Shown here: positions 18,250-26,899 of the stretch, piece after piece
Numbering within the stretch: the stretch's first letter is position 1
How the letters are laid out: every line of letters starts with the position of its first letter
Assembly (NCBI GenBank): GCA_030247575.1
Contig: JAOTRV010000012.1
Location: 1 to 64,000 of the forward strand
Reading direction: 5' to 3'
Length of the DNA stretch: 64,000 nucleotides
Source: Sulfuritalea sp.
Lineage (GTDB): Bacteria; Pseudomonadota; Gammaproteobacteria; Burkholderiales; Rhodocyclaceae
Position numbers and translations under genes: made by a program
Notes under the pieces: model-generated
The model's database searches: none
What the model was told of the DNA's origin: nothing
Seen by the model: the letters and a program-made list of their open reading frames with translations, nothing else

Positions 18250-19026
18250 ATGGAAAACCCGCTTGGCTTCGCCCACTTCCTCGCCAATGCCGACGGCATC
18301 GCGCGCTTCATCCTCGTCCTGATGCTGATCATGTCGGTCGGCACCTGGTACCTGATCGTCACCAAGGGCCTCCAGTCGATCCGCTCGCAACGCCGCAGCG
18401 CGACCTTCCTCAAGGCCTTCTGGGCGGCCGACAGCCTCGACGCCGTGGCCCGCCACCTGCGCCAGACCGGCGTCACCGAGCCCTTCTCGCACCTCGTGCA
18501 CCACGGCTTCACCGCCGTCGAGCAGCACAAGGCCGGGCGCGACGGACACAAGGGGCGCGGGCTGGTCGACGCCGGCACACCGGATGAATTCCTCACCCGG
18601 GCCATGAAACGCGCCATCGCACAGGACAAGTCGCGCCTCGAATACGGCCAGACCTTTCTCGCCACGGTGGCGTCCTCGGCGCCCTTCGTCGGCCTCTTCG
18701 GCACCGTCTGGGGCATCTACCACGCGCTGATGGCGATAGGCATGAGTGGTCAGGGCACGCTGGACAAGGTCGCCGGCCCGGTCGGCGAAGCCCTGATCAT
18801 GACCGCCATCGGCCTCGCCGTGGCGATCCCCGCCGCCGTCGCCTACAACGCCTTCGCCCGCGCCAACCGCAACACGCTGGCCGAACTCAATTCCTTCGCC
18901 CACGACGTGTTCACCTTCCTCGCCACCGGCCTCAAGGCCACGCCGCAAAGCGCCGACGTGGCGGCCACCTCGGATCGCATCATCGCCCGCGTCAACGCCA
19001 ACACGGCAGCGCGCGCCCCAGCCTGA
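18250..19026 (+). CDS. exbB: Biopolymer transport protein ExbB
   Basis: This 258-residue MotA/TolQ/ExbB-family proton channel has three membrane helices at about 20-40, 135-160 and 175-200. The conserved FLATVASSAPFVGLFGTVWGIYHAL and GEALIMTAIGLAVAIPAAVAYN segments are present. It forms the inner-membrane motor with ExbD and TonB. It is placed 2 nt after tonB and 10 nt before exbD. Confidence 0.94.
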   Translation: MENPLGFAHFLANADGIARFILVLMLIMSVGTWYLIVTKGLQSIRSQRRSATFLKAFWAADSLDAVARHLRQTGVTEPFSHLVHHGFTAVEQHKAGRDGHKGRGLVDAGTPDEFLTRAMKRAIAQDKSRLEYGQTFLATVASSAPFVGLFGTVWGIYHALMAIGMSGQGTLDKVAGPVGEALIMTAIGLAVAIPAAVAYNAFARANRNTLAELNSFAHDVFTFLATGLKATPQSADVAATSDRIIARVNANTAARAPA

Positions 19027-19036
19027 GGAAGCGGAT

Positions 19037-19468
19037 ATGGCATTCGGTTCCCTTTCCGACAGCGAGGCCGATGGCGATCTCGCCGAGATCAACATGATCC
19101 CGCTGATCGACGTCATGCTGGTACTGCTGGTGATCTTCATCGTCACCGCGCCGCTGCTCACCCATGCGGTCAAGGTCGATCTGCCCAAGGCCAGTTCCTC
19201 ACCCAACCTGACCAGGCCCGACAACGTGCAAGTCGCCATCGACAGCGCCGGCCAGATCTACTGGAATGGCGAAGTGGTCGCCGCGGCCGCCCTGTCCGAA
19301 CGACTGCGCGCCGCCGCCTCGGTGTCGCCCCAACCCGAGTTGCACCTGCGCGCCGAGCGCAGCACGCCCTACGAAAAAGTCGCCGAAGTCATGTCCGCCG
19401 CCGCACGCGAAGGGCTGACCCGTATCGGCTTCGTGACCAACCCGGTCACCGAACCGAAGGCGCACTAG
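19037..19468 (+). CDS. exbD: Biopolymer transport protein ExbD
   Basis: This 143-residue protein has a short cytoplasmic N terminus and a single helix with the proton-path aspartate (EINMIPLIDVMLVLLVIFIVTAPLL). The periplasmic domain includes VQVAIDSAGQIYWNGE. It is the partner of ExbB. The second receptor gene follows after an 82-nt gap that holds leader motif copy C. Confidence 0.94.
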   Translation: MAFGSLSDSEADGDLAEINMIPLIDVMLVLLVIFIVTAPLLTHAVKVDLPKASSSPNLTRPDNVQVAIDSAGQIYWNGEVVAAAALSERLRAAASVSPQPELHLRAERSTPYEKVAEVMSAAAREGLTRIGFVTNPVTEPKAH

Positions 19469-19494
19469 ACGCCGACAATTTTCCCCACCCCCAT

Positions 19495-19531
19495 AGCCAG
19501 CCAGCCCGTCCTCATGCCAGCCAGCCAGAAC
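19495..19531 (+). repeat. Paired GCCAGCCA leader motif, copy C
   Basis: AGCCAGCCAGCCCG (19495-19508) and GCCAGCCAGCCAGAAC (19516-19531) lie 20 nt before the second receptor gene. The block matches copies A and B, although no hairpin is obvious between the two halves here. Confidence 0.65.
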
Positions 19532-19550
19532 ACAGCCCACGAGGACACAC

Positions 19551-21725
19551 ATGAACCCGAAAACCACGCGATGCCTGCTGTCGCACACACTGCTGCTGGT
19601 CGGCACCGCGTCGCTGCCCGCCATGGCCCAGGAAGCCGCGAAAGAACTGCCCACCGTCAACGTGCAAGCCGATGCCGACAAACCCGACGGCTACCGCGCC
19701 ACCACCACGCGCGTCGGCAAGGTGCTGCAGGACCCGCATGACATTCCGCAGGCGGTGACCACCATCACCAACACGCTGATGGAAGAGCAGCAGGTCGGCA
19801 GCCTGCGCGAAGCCCTGCGCAACGTGTCGGGTCTCAGCTTCAACGCCGCCGAGGGCGGCCGTTCCGGCGACAACATGAACCTGCGCGGCTTCTACACCTT
19901 CGGCGACATGTATCTCGATGGCATCCGCGATACCGCGCAATACAACCGCGAAACCTTCAACTACGAGCAGATCGACGTGCTGCGCGGCGCCGGCGCCATG
20001 CTCTTCGGCCGCGGCCAGGCCGGCGGCGTGATCAACCAGGTGAGCAAGACGCCGCTGCGAATCGAGCAGCACAAGCTGACGGCCAGCATCGGCAGCTACG
20101 GCTACCAGGAAGTCACCGCCGACCTCAACAAGCCGATCAACCTGAACACCGCGCTGCGCATCAACGTCATGCAGCGCGACGAAGGCAGCTGGCGCAGCAA
20201 CCCGGCCACCGGCAGCGAGCCGGAGATCCATCGCAGGGGCATCGGCATCAGCCTCGGGCTCAATCTCCACACCGACAACCAGTTCTGGCTCAACCACTAC
20301 TGGCTGAGCACGAATGACAACCCGGACTACGGCGTTTCCTTCGACAACGCGACCAGGGCTCCCGGCGCCAGCTCGCTGTTCTCGCCGGGCACGTTCTGGG
20401 GCACCGACCGCACCTTCGACAAGAGCGATACGCGCATCACCACGCTGGTCAACGAATACCGCATTTCGGCCGACAGCCAGTTGCGCAGCCAGGTGCGTGC
20501 GGCCGATTACGAACGCAGCTACTGGGCACGCACGCCGAGCCTGACGATCGCCCCGAATCAGGACGCCTTTACCGGCGCCAACGGCGGCCCGACGCGCATT
20601 TCCGACTACGAAACCGTCACCCTGCAATCCGACTACAGCACCCGCTTCAAAACCGGAAGCATGAAGCACGAGCTGCTGGCCGGCGTCGAGTACCTCAAGG
20701 AAAACAGCTACCGCCACGGCCTGCTCAACCTGGGCGGCACCACGGCCGGCAATCCGCCGCGCTACCTGCCCTACATCGTGGCAACCACGGGCACGGCGAC
20801 ACGCTTTACGTCCGATTCCTACGCGGTCTATGCGCAGGACACCATCGAGTTCATTCCCAAATGGAAGGCCACGCTCGGCCTGCGCCGCGACCAGATGGAC
20901 GCCAAGTTCAGCAGCGCCACGTCGCCGAAGCTCAGCTACGGCGAGAACAGCTATCGCAGCGCGCTGTCCTACCATCCGGCCGAGGACACCCACTATTACC
21001 TCGGCTGGAGCGATTCCTTCAGCCCCACCGCCGACCTCTACCAGCTGACAGTGACGCCGCAGCCGCCGGAACGCAGCGACGTGATCGAACTCGGCGCCAA
21101 GTGGCTGCTGTTCGAGGGCGACTTGGCCCTGCGCGCCGCCCTGTACCAGGCGACCAAGCACTGGGAACGCAACGGCGACCTCGAATCGACCGCGGCGATC
21201 CTGACCAAGAAGCGCCGCACCAAGGGCATCGAACTGGAGGCGGCAGGACGCGTCAACGAGCGCTGGGAGCTGTTCTCCGGCCTCGCGCTGATGGACGCGA
21301 CGATTCTCGAAGTGGCGGAAAACATCAACGCCACCACCGGCGTCATCACTTACGGCAACCCGGAATTCGTCGGCAAGCGCGCCCGCAATACGCCGCGCTA
21401 CACCCTCAACCTGTGGACCACCTACAAGCTGACGCCGCAGTGGAAAATCGGCGGCGGCGTCGAGGCGAAGGGCGATCGGCAGGCGGTGAATCCCAGCGGC
21501 GCCGGCGCGGTGCCAACGCTCAACGGCAGCTACCACCCCAATACCGCGCCGTCCTACGCACGCTGGGATGCCATGGTGGCGTACGAGCAAAAGGACTGGA
21601 CCTTGCGCCTCAACGTCAAGAACCTGTTCGACAAGCTCTACTGGGATTCGGTCTACGACAACGGCGGCTTCTCGATTCCGGGCACCAAACGCGCCGTGGT
21701 CCTGAGCGGCGAATTCAAATTCTGA
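19551..21725 (+). CDS. TonB-dependent siderophore receptor
   Basis: This 724-residue protein has a signal peptide ending AMAQ and a TonB-box region (ELPTVNVQAD). The siderophore-type plug reads QAVTTITNTLMEEQQVGSLREALRNVSGLSFNAAEGGRSGDNMNLRGFYTFGD, with YEQIDVLRGAGAMLFGRGQAGGVINQVSKTP. The barrel ends VVLSGEFKF with a terminal Phe. It resembles Fiu/BfrD-type catecholate receptors; the ligand is not determined. CGAGGA precedes ATG 19551. It lies downstream of tonB-exbBD and 17 nt before the DUF1513 gene. Confidence 0.92.
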   Translation: MNPKTTRCLLSHTLLLVGTASLPAMAQEAAKELPTVNVQADADKPDGYRATTTRVGKVLQDPHDIPQAVTTITNTLMEEQQVGSLREALRNVSGLSFNAAEGGRSGDNMNLRGFYTFGDMYLDGIRDTAQYNRETFNYEQIDVLRGAGAMLFGRGQAGGVINQVSKTPLRIEQHKLTASIGSYGYQEVTADLNKPINLNTALRINVMQRDEGSWRSNPATGSEPEIHRRGIGISLGLNLHTDNQFWLNHYWLSTNDNPDYGVSFDNATRAPGASSLFSPGTFWGTDRTFDKSDTRITTLVNEYRISADSQLRSQVRAADYERSYWARTPSLTIAPNQDAFTGANGGPTRISDYETVTLQSDYSTRFKTGSMKHELLAGVEYLKENSYRHGLLNLGGTTAGNPPRYLPYIVATTGTATRFTSDSYAVYAQDTIEFIPKWKATLGLRRDQMDAKFSSATSPKLSYGENSYRSALSYHPAEDTHYYLGWSDSFSPTADLYQLTVTPQPPERSDVIELGAKWLLFEGDLALRAALYQATKHWERNGDLESTAAILTKKRRTKGIELEAAGRVNERWELFSGLALMDATILEVAENINATTGVITYGNPEFVGKRARNTPRYTLNLWTTYKLTPQWKIGGGVEAKGDRQAVNPSGAGAVPTLNGSYHPNTAPSYARWDAMVAYEQKDWTLRLNVKNLFDKLYWDSVYDNGGFSIPGTKRAVVLSGEFKF

Positions 21726-21742
21726 GCTTTGGAGATATCGAC

Positions 21743-22867
21743 ATGAAGCGCCGACAATTTCTGCTCGCGGCAGGCGCCCTCGCCGCCCTGCCCAGGCTTG
21801 CGTTAGCCGCCGCCGATGCCCGCAGGGCAATCATCGGCGCCGCCTGGCGCGGACCGAACAAGGGCGACCCGTATTTTGCCGGCGCGCTCGCCGCCGACTG
21901 GGCAAGCCGCAAGCTCGACATCCGCTACGCCGTGCCGCTGCCCACCCGTCCACATGGCCTGCTGGCCGAAGCCGACGGCGGGCTGCTGGTGGTCGGCGTG
22001 CGCCCCGGCACCTGGCTGCTGCGTTGCGACGGCAAGGGCGAGGTGACGCAGCAACTACGCGTCGATGATGAAGGCGCGACCGCCCGGCTCAATGGCCATG
22101 TCGTGGTCGCGGCAAGCGGCGATGTGCTCTACACCACCGAGACCGACCAGAAAACAGGGCGCGGCAAAATCGGCGTGCGCGACCGGCAGACGCTGCGCAA
22201 GCTGGCGGAATTCGACACCCACGGCATCGACCCGCACCAGTTGCTGCTCGACCGCGAAGGCCATTTGATCGTTGCCAACGGCGGTGTGCCGCGCACCCCG
22301 GCGGACAAGAAATTTGACCTGCAGCGTATGGATTCCTCGCTGGTCCGTATCGATGCAACCAACGGCAACTTGCTGTGCCAGTGGCGGCTCGACGACCCGC
22401 GCCTGAGCCTGCGCCACCTGGCCTGGAGCCGCAGCCCGGGCGATGCCGACGCCATCCTCGGCATCGCCATCCAGGCCGAACACGACGATGCCGCCAAGCG
22501 CGCCGCCGCGCCGATCCTCGCCGTCCTCGACGGCGAGCAACTGCTCGTCCCCACTCGCGCCAACGACGGCATCGGCTACGCCGGCGACATCGCGGCGGCC
22601 TACAACGGCGGCTTCGCGCTTTCCAGCAACCAGGCCGGCCTTGCCCAGCTATGGCATCCCGGCACGCCGGAAAATATGGCCGCCCTCGTGAAAATGCAGG
22701 AGGCCTATGCCCTGGCCAGTTGGAACGGCCCCGGCAAGGGCGGCGGCGTGCTGGTCGCCACCGCCCTCGGCCTGGTGCGCGCCCACCCGACGGCCGGGCC
22801 GGTTGCCATCCCCTGGCCGCAGCCGATGGCGCTGGACAACCATTGGGTGCTGCTGGACGAAAGCTGA
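21743..22867 (+). CDS. DUF1513 periplasmic beta-propeller-like protein with Tat-type signal
   Basis: This 374-residue protein starts at ATG 21743 behind a GGAGA site. The N terminus MKRRQFLLAAGALAALPRLALAA has the RRxFL twin-arginine pattern. The rest (RPHGLLAEADGGLLVVGVRPGTWLLRCD, GIDPHQLLLDREGHLIVANGG, ALDNHWVLLD) fits the DUF1513 family. These proteins are often encoded near Fur-regulated iron genes; their biochemical role is unknown. It is the last gene of the iron region, followed by a strong hairpin. Confidence 0.85.
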   Translation: MKRRQFLLAAGALAALPRLALAAADARRAIIGAAWRGPNKGDPYFAGALAADWASRKLDIRYAVPLPTRPHGLLAEADGGLLVVGVRPGTWLLRCDGKGEVTQQLRVDDEGATARLNGHVVVAASGDVLYTTETDQKTGRGKIGVRDRQTLRKLAEFDTHGIDPHQLLLDREGHLIVANGGVPRTPADKKFDLQRMDSSLVRIDATNGNLLCQWRLDDPRLSLRHLAWSRSPGDADAILGIAIQAEHDDAAKRAAAPILAVLDGEQLLVPTRANDGIGYAGDIAAAYNGGFALSSNQAGLAQLWHPGTPENMAALVKMQEAYALASWNGPGKGGGVLVATALGLVRAHPTAGPVAIPWPQPMALDNHWVLLDES

Positions 22868-22899
22868 AACGCGTGGCGGCAGTGCGCTGCCGCCCATCG

Positions 22900-22922
22900 C
22901 CGTGTCACCAGCGCCGACTTTG
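22900..22922 (+). repeat. 23-bp dispersed repeat, copy 5 (intergenic, before hsdR)
   Basis: ACCAGCGCCGACTTT preceded by GCCGTGTC, 33 nt after the DUF1513 stop codon. Confidence 0.75.
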
Positions 22923-22951
22923 CGCGGCGAGCGCGGGCGAGTCCTGTCGCG

Positions 22952-22988
22952 CCATGAAAATCAAAAGTCAGGCTTTCGATTTTCATGG
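22952..22988 (+). terminator. Long hairpin at the end of the iron region
   Basis: CCATGAAAATC (22952-22962) pairs with GATTTTCATGG (22978-22988). A further AAAG/CTTT helix inside leaves a 5-nt loop. There is no T-run, so it may be a factor-dependent terminator, an mRNA-end stabiliser or a protein site. The rest of the 252-nt gap up to hsdR shows only dispersed repeat copy 5 and an unassigned stretch that may hold the hsdR promoter. Confidence 0.6.
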
Positions 22989-23119
22989 TCACTGAGGTGT
23001 TCGCGATATAGACGCCCCGTAATACTCCGGAACAGATACTGCTCCCACCGAGGAAATCGCTCCGAACTACAGTCCATCCCGTATCATGCCGCTGTGTTTA
23101 AGCGATCCGCCGCGGATAA

Positions 23120-25438
23120 ATGACCCAAGGACTTTCAGAACGCGACATCTGCACTAAGTTCATCCTGCCCGCCCTTGAAGCGGCGGGATGGGATCGGCAG
23201 TCGCAATTGTTCGAGGAGTACCCGCTGCGCGTAGGTCGCGTCGTGGTGCGCGGCAACAAGGGCAAGCGCGATCCCGGCACGGTACGCCGGGCCGACTATG
23301 TGCTGTTCCACAAGCCGGGGATTCCGCTGGCGATCATCGAGGCCAAGGACAACACGCACAGCATCCGCGACGGCATCCAGCAGGCCCTGGCCTACGCCGA
23401 CATGCTCGATGTGCCCTTTGCCTTCTCCAGTAATGGCGACGGCTTTCTCTTCCACGACCGTACCGCCGCCGGTGGTGTGGTCGAGCACGAGCTGACGCTC
23501 GCCGAATTCCCGAGCCCGGAAGAACTCTGGTTCCGTTACCAAGCCTGGAAGAACCTGCCCACCGACACCGCGCCGCTGCTGGCCCAGGACTACCACCCGG
23601 GCAAGCGCCCGCGCTACTACCAGATAAACGCCATCAACCGCGTGATCGAAGCGGTGGCGTGCCGCCAGCGCCGACTTTTGCTGGTCATGGCCACCGGCAC
23701 CGGCAAGACCTTCACCGCCTTCCAGATCATCTGGCGCCTGTGGAAGGGCAAGGCGGTCAAGCGCATCCTGTTCCTCGCCGACCGCAACATCCTGATCGAC
23801 CAGACCAAGGTCAACGACTTCCAGCCTTTCGGCGGCGCGATGACCAAGATCGAGAACCGCCAGGCCGACCCGGCCTACGAAATCTACCTCTCGCTCTACC
23901 AGGCCATCACCGGCACCGAGGAAGCCCAGAACATCTACAAGCAGTTCAGCCCGAATTTCTTCGACCTCGTGGTGGTGGACGAATGCCATCGCGGCAGCGC
24001 CGCCGAGGATGCCGCCTGGCGCGAGGTACTCGACTACTTTTCGTCCGCGATCCACCTCGGCCTCACCGCCACGCCCAAGGAGACCGCCGACGTTTCCAAC
24101 ATCGCCTGCTTCGGTGAACCGGTCTACACCTACTCGCTGCGGCAAGGCATCGAGGACGGCTATCTCGCCCCCTACAAGGTCATTCGCATCGACCTCGACA
24201 AGGACCTCGGCTGGCGCCCCACGGCCGGCAAGACCGACAAGCTGGGCCAGCTCGTCGAGGACCGCATCTACAACCGCAGCGACATCAACAAGACGCTGGT
24301 GCTGGAACAGCGCGACGTGCTGGTCGCCGAGCGCATCACGGCGCTGCTCAAGGCCACGGATCGCTACGCCAAGACCATCGTCTTCTGCGAGGACATCGAC
24401 CACGCCGCGCGCATGCGCCAGGCGCTGATCAACGCCAACACCGACCTCGCGGCGAAGAACCCGAAATACGTGGTGCAGATCACCGGCGACAACGAGGAAG
24501 GCAAGAAGGAACTCGACAACTTTATCGACCCCGAGAAGCCCTACCCGGTGATCGCCACCACCTCGCGGCTGATGAACACCGGCGTCGATGCCCAGACCTG
24601 CAAGCTGATCGTGCTCGACCGCACGATCAACTCCATGACCGAGTTCAAGCAGATCATCGGCCGCGGCACGCGCATCAACGAGGACTATGACAAGCTCTGG
24701 TTCAGCATCCTCGACTTCAAGCGTGCCACCGAAAACTTCGCCGACCCGGCCTTCGACGGCGAACCGGTGGTGATCTACGAGCCAGGGCTCGACCAGCCGA
24801 TCGCGCCGCCCGACGACCCCGGCATTCCCGAGGACCACCCGGTCGACCTGCTGCCGGAACAGGGCGGCCCCGGCCAGCCGCGCATCAAGTACGTGATCGG
24901 CGACGTGCCGGTCTACGTCGCCCGCGAGCAGGTGCAGTACTACGGGCCGGACGGCCGGCTGGTCACCGAGTCCCTGCGCGACTACACGCGCATCGTCATC
25001 AACCGCCGTTTCACCTCGCTCGACGACTTTCTCACCACCTGGAGCGCCGCCGAGAAGAAGCAGGCCGTCATCACCGAGCTCGAAGCCCAGGGCGTGTTCT
25101 TCGACGAACTCGCCACCGAGCTTGGCAAGGAACTCGACCCCTTCGACCTGATCCTGCACATCGCCTTCGGCCAGAAGCCGCTCACCCGCCGCGAGCGCGC
25201 GCAGAACGTGAAGAAGCGCAACGTCTTCAGCAAATACGGCGGCACGGCCCGCCAGGTACTCGAAGCGCTGCTGGACAAGTACGCCGACGCCGGCATCGTC
25301 GACATCGAACAGGGCGAGGTGCTTAAACTCTCGCCCATCGACCGCCTCGGCTCGCCCGTCGAACTTATCCAGTCCTTCGGCGGCAGGCCACAATACCTCC
25401 AAGCCCTCGCCGAACTCGAACGCTCCCTCTACCAATAA
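23120..25438 (+). CDS. hsdR: Type I restriction enzyme, R subunit
   Basis: This 772-residue motor/nuclease subunit has an N-terminal RecB-like nuclease core ([10 protein letters not shown] at about 70). An SF2 translocase follows, with Walker A MATGTGKT near 190, the DEAD-box variant VVDECHRG and helicase motif [14 protein letters not shown]. The C terminus is of EcoEI type. Together with HsdM and HsdS it cuts foreign DNA lacking the host methylation pattern. It starts at ATG 23120. A copy of the dispersed repeat encodes CRQRRLL just before the Walker A motif. hsdM follows after 18 nt. Confidence 0.93.
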   Translation: MTQGLSERDICTKFILPALEAAGWDRQSQLFEEYPLRVGRVVVRGNKGKRDPGTVRRADYVLFHKPGIPLAIIEAKDNTHSIRDGIQQALAYADMLDVPFAFSSNGDGFLFHDRTAAGGVVEHELTLAEFPSPEELWFRYQAWKNLPTDTAPLLAQDYHPGKRPRYYQINAINRVIEAVACRQRRLLLVMATGTGKTFTAFQIIWRLWKGKAVKRILFLADRNILIDQTKVNDFQPFGGAMTKIENRQADPAYEIYLSLYQAITGTEEAQNIYKQFSPNFFDLVVVDECHRGSAAEDAAWREVLDYFSSAIHLGLTATPKETADVSNIACFGEPVYTYSLRQGIEDGYLAPYKVIRIDLDKDLGWRPTAGKTDKLGQLVEDRIYNRSDINKTLVLEQRDVLVAERITALLKATDRYAKTIVFCEDIDHAARMRQALINANTDLAAKNPKYVVQITGDNEEGKKELDNFIDPEKPYPVIATTSRLMNTGVDAQTCKLIVLDRTINSMTEFKQIIGRGTRINEDYDKLWFSILDFKRATENFADPAFDGEPVVIYEPGLDQPIAPPDDPGIPEDHPVDLLPEQGGPGQPRIKYVIGDVPVYVAREQVQYYGPDGRLVTESLRDYTRIVINRRFTSLDDFLTTWSAAEKKQAVITELEAQGVFFDELATELGKELDPFDLILHIAFGQKPLTRRERAQNVKKRNVFSKYGGTARQVLEALLDKYADAGIVDIEQGEVLKLSPIDRLGSPVELIQSFGGRPQYLQALAELERSLYQ
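23656..23678 (+). repeat. 23-bp dispersed repeat, copy 6 (inside hsdR)
   Basis: GCCAGCGCCGACTTT preceded by GGCGTGCC, in frame, encoding the residues immediately N-terminal to the Walker A strand. Confidence 0.65.
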
Positions 25439-25456
25439 CCGGTTACGCAACCAAGA

Positions 25457-26899
25457 ATGTCACTTTCAACACTCATCAAGTCCATCCAGGACATCATGCG
25501 CCAGGACGCCGGCGTAGACGGCGATGCCCAGCGCATCTCGCAGCTCACCTGGATACTGTTCCTCAAGATTTTCGACGACCACGAAACCGAACTCGAAATC
25601 ATGCGCGGCGACTACCGCTCACCGCTGCCCGAGCACTACCGCTGGCGCAACTGGGCAGCCAATCCCGAGGGCCTCACCGGCGAGCCGCTGCTGGAATTCG
25701 TCAACCTCCAGGTCTTCCCCAAGCTCAAGGGCCTCAATGCCAGCGTCGAGATCAACCCGCGCGCCTGGGTGGTGCAGCAGGTGTTCGAGGACGCCTACAA
25801 CTACATGAAGTCCGGCCACCTGCTGCGCCAGGTCATCAACAAGGTGCAGGGCATCGACTTCAACAACCGCCAGGACCGGCACCTGTTCAACGACCTCTAC
25901 GAAAAGATCCTGCGCGACCTGCAATCGGCCGGCAACGCCGGCGAGTTCTACACCCCGCGCGCCGTCACCCAGTTCATGACCGACATGCTCGATCCGCAAC
26001 TGGGCGAAATGATCCTCGACCCCGCCTGCGGCACCGGCGGCTTCCTCGTCTGCACCCTCGAACATCTGCGCAAGCAAGTGAAGAACGTCGAGGACGAAGC
26101 CCAATTGCAGCGTTCCGTGGCCGGCGTCGAGAAGAAGCCGCTGCCGCATTTGCTGGCCGTCACCAACATGCTGCTGCACGGCGTTGAAGTGCCGAGCAGC
26201 ATCCACCACGGCAACACCCTGGCCAGACCGCTGCGCGACTACGGTCCGAAGAACCGCGTCGACGTCATCCTCACCAATCCGCCCTTCGGCGGTACCGAGG
26301 AACCCGGCATCGAATCCAACTTCCCCGCCGACGTGCGCACCAAGGAAACCGCCGACCTGTTCATGGCCCTGGTGCTGCACCTGCTCAGGCCCACCGGCCG
26401 TGCCGCCGTGGTGCTGCCCGACGGCTTCCTGTTCGGCGAAGGAGTCAAGACCCGGCTCAAGGAACGCCTGCTGACGGAATGCAATCTGCACACCATCGTG
26501 CGCCTGCCCAACGGCGTCTTCGCCCCCTACACCGGTATCAAGACCAATCTGCTGTTCTTCCAGAAGGGCGAACCGACGAAAGAAGTATGGTTCTACGAAC
26601 ACCCCTACCCGCCGGGCTACAAGAACTACTCCAAGACCAAGCCGATGCGCATCGAGGAATTCGAGGCCGAAAAGGCGTGGTGGCATGAGCGAGTCGAGAA
26701 CGAGCACGCTTGGCGCGTGAGCGTCGCGGACTTGCAGGCCCGCAATTACAACTTCGACCTCAAGAACCCGCACTCGGTGGACGCCATCAGCCACGACCCC
26801 GCCGCGCTGCTGCATGAAATCGCCAGCCTCGACGCCGAAATCGCCACGCTGAAAGCCCGACTCAAGGCCACGCTGGCCGGCGCGCTGGAGCGCGCATGA
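25457..26899 (+). CDS. hsdM: Type I DNA methyltransferase, M subunit
   Basis: This 480-residue protein has an N-terminal HsdM helical domain (LIKSIQDIMRQDAGVDGDAQRISQ). The N6-adenine methyltransferase core follows, with the SAM-binding motif ILDPACGTGGFL and catalytic NPPF (ILTNPPFGGTEE). The C-terminal helices dock onto HsdS. Its stop codon overlaps the hsdS start (ATGA), indicating translational coupling. Confidence 0.95.
   Translation: MSLSTLIKSIQDIMRQDAGVDGDAQRISQLTWILFLKIFDDHETELEIMRGDYRSPLPEHYRWRNWAANPEGLTGEPLLEFVNLQVFPKLKGLNASVEINPRAWVVQQVFEDAYNYMKSGHLLRQVINKVQGIDFNNRQDRHLFNDLYEKILRDLQSAGNAGEFYTPRAVTQFMTDMLDPQLGEMILDPACGTGGFLVCTLEHLRKQVKNVEDEAQLQRSVAGVEKKPLPHLLAVTNMLLHGVEVPSSIHHGNTLARPLRDYGPKNRVDVILTNPPFGGTEEPGIESNFPADVRTKETADLFMALVLHLLRPTGRAAVVLPDGFLFGEGVKTRLKERLLTECNLHTIVRLPNGVFAPYTGIKTNLLFFQKGEPTKEVWFYEHPYPPGYKNYSKTKPMRIEEFEAEKAWWHERVENEHAWRVSVADLQARNYNFDLKNPHSVDAISHDPAALLHEIASLDAEIATLKARLKATLAGALERA

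Noticed and set aside
19512-25450. Antisense frames of 770 or more codons opposite the siderophore receptor and hsdR
   Set aside because: Complete real genes with signal peptide, plug, Walker and nuclease motifs occupy the opposite strand; the antisense products match no family pattern.
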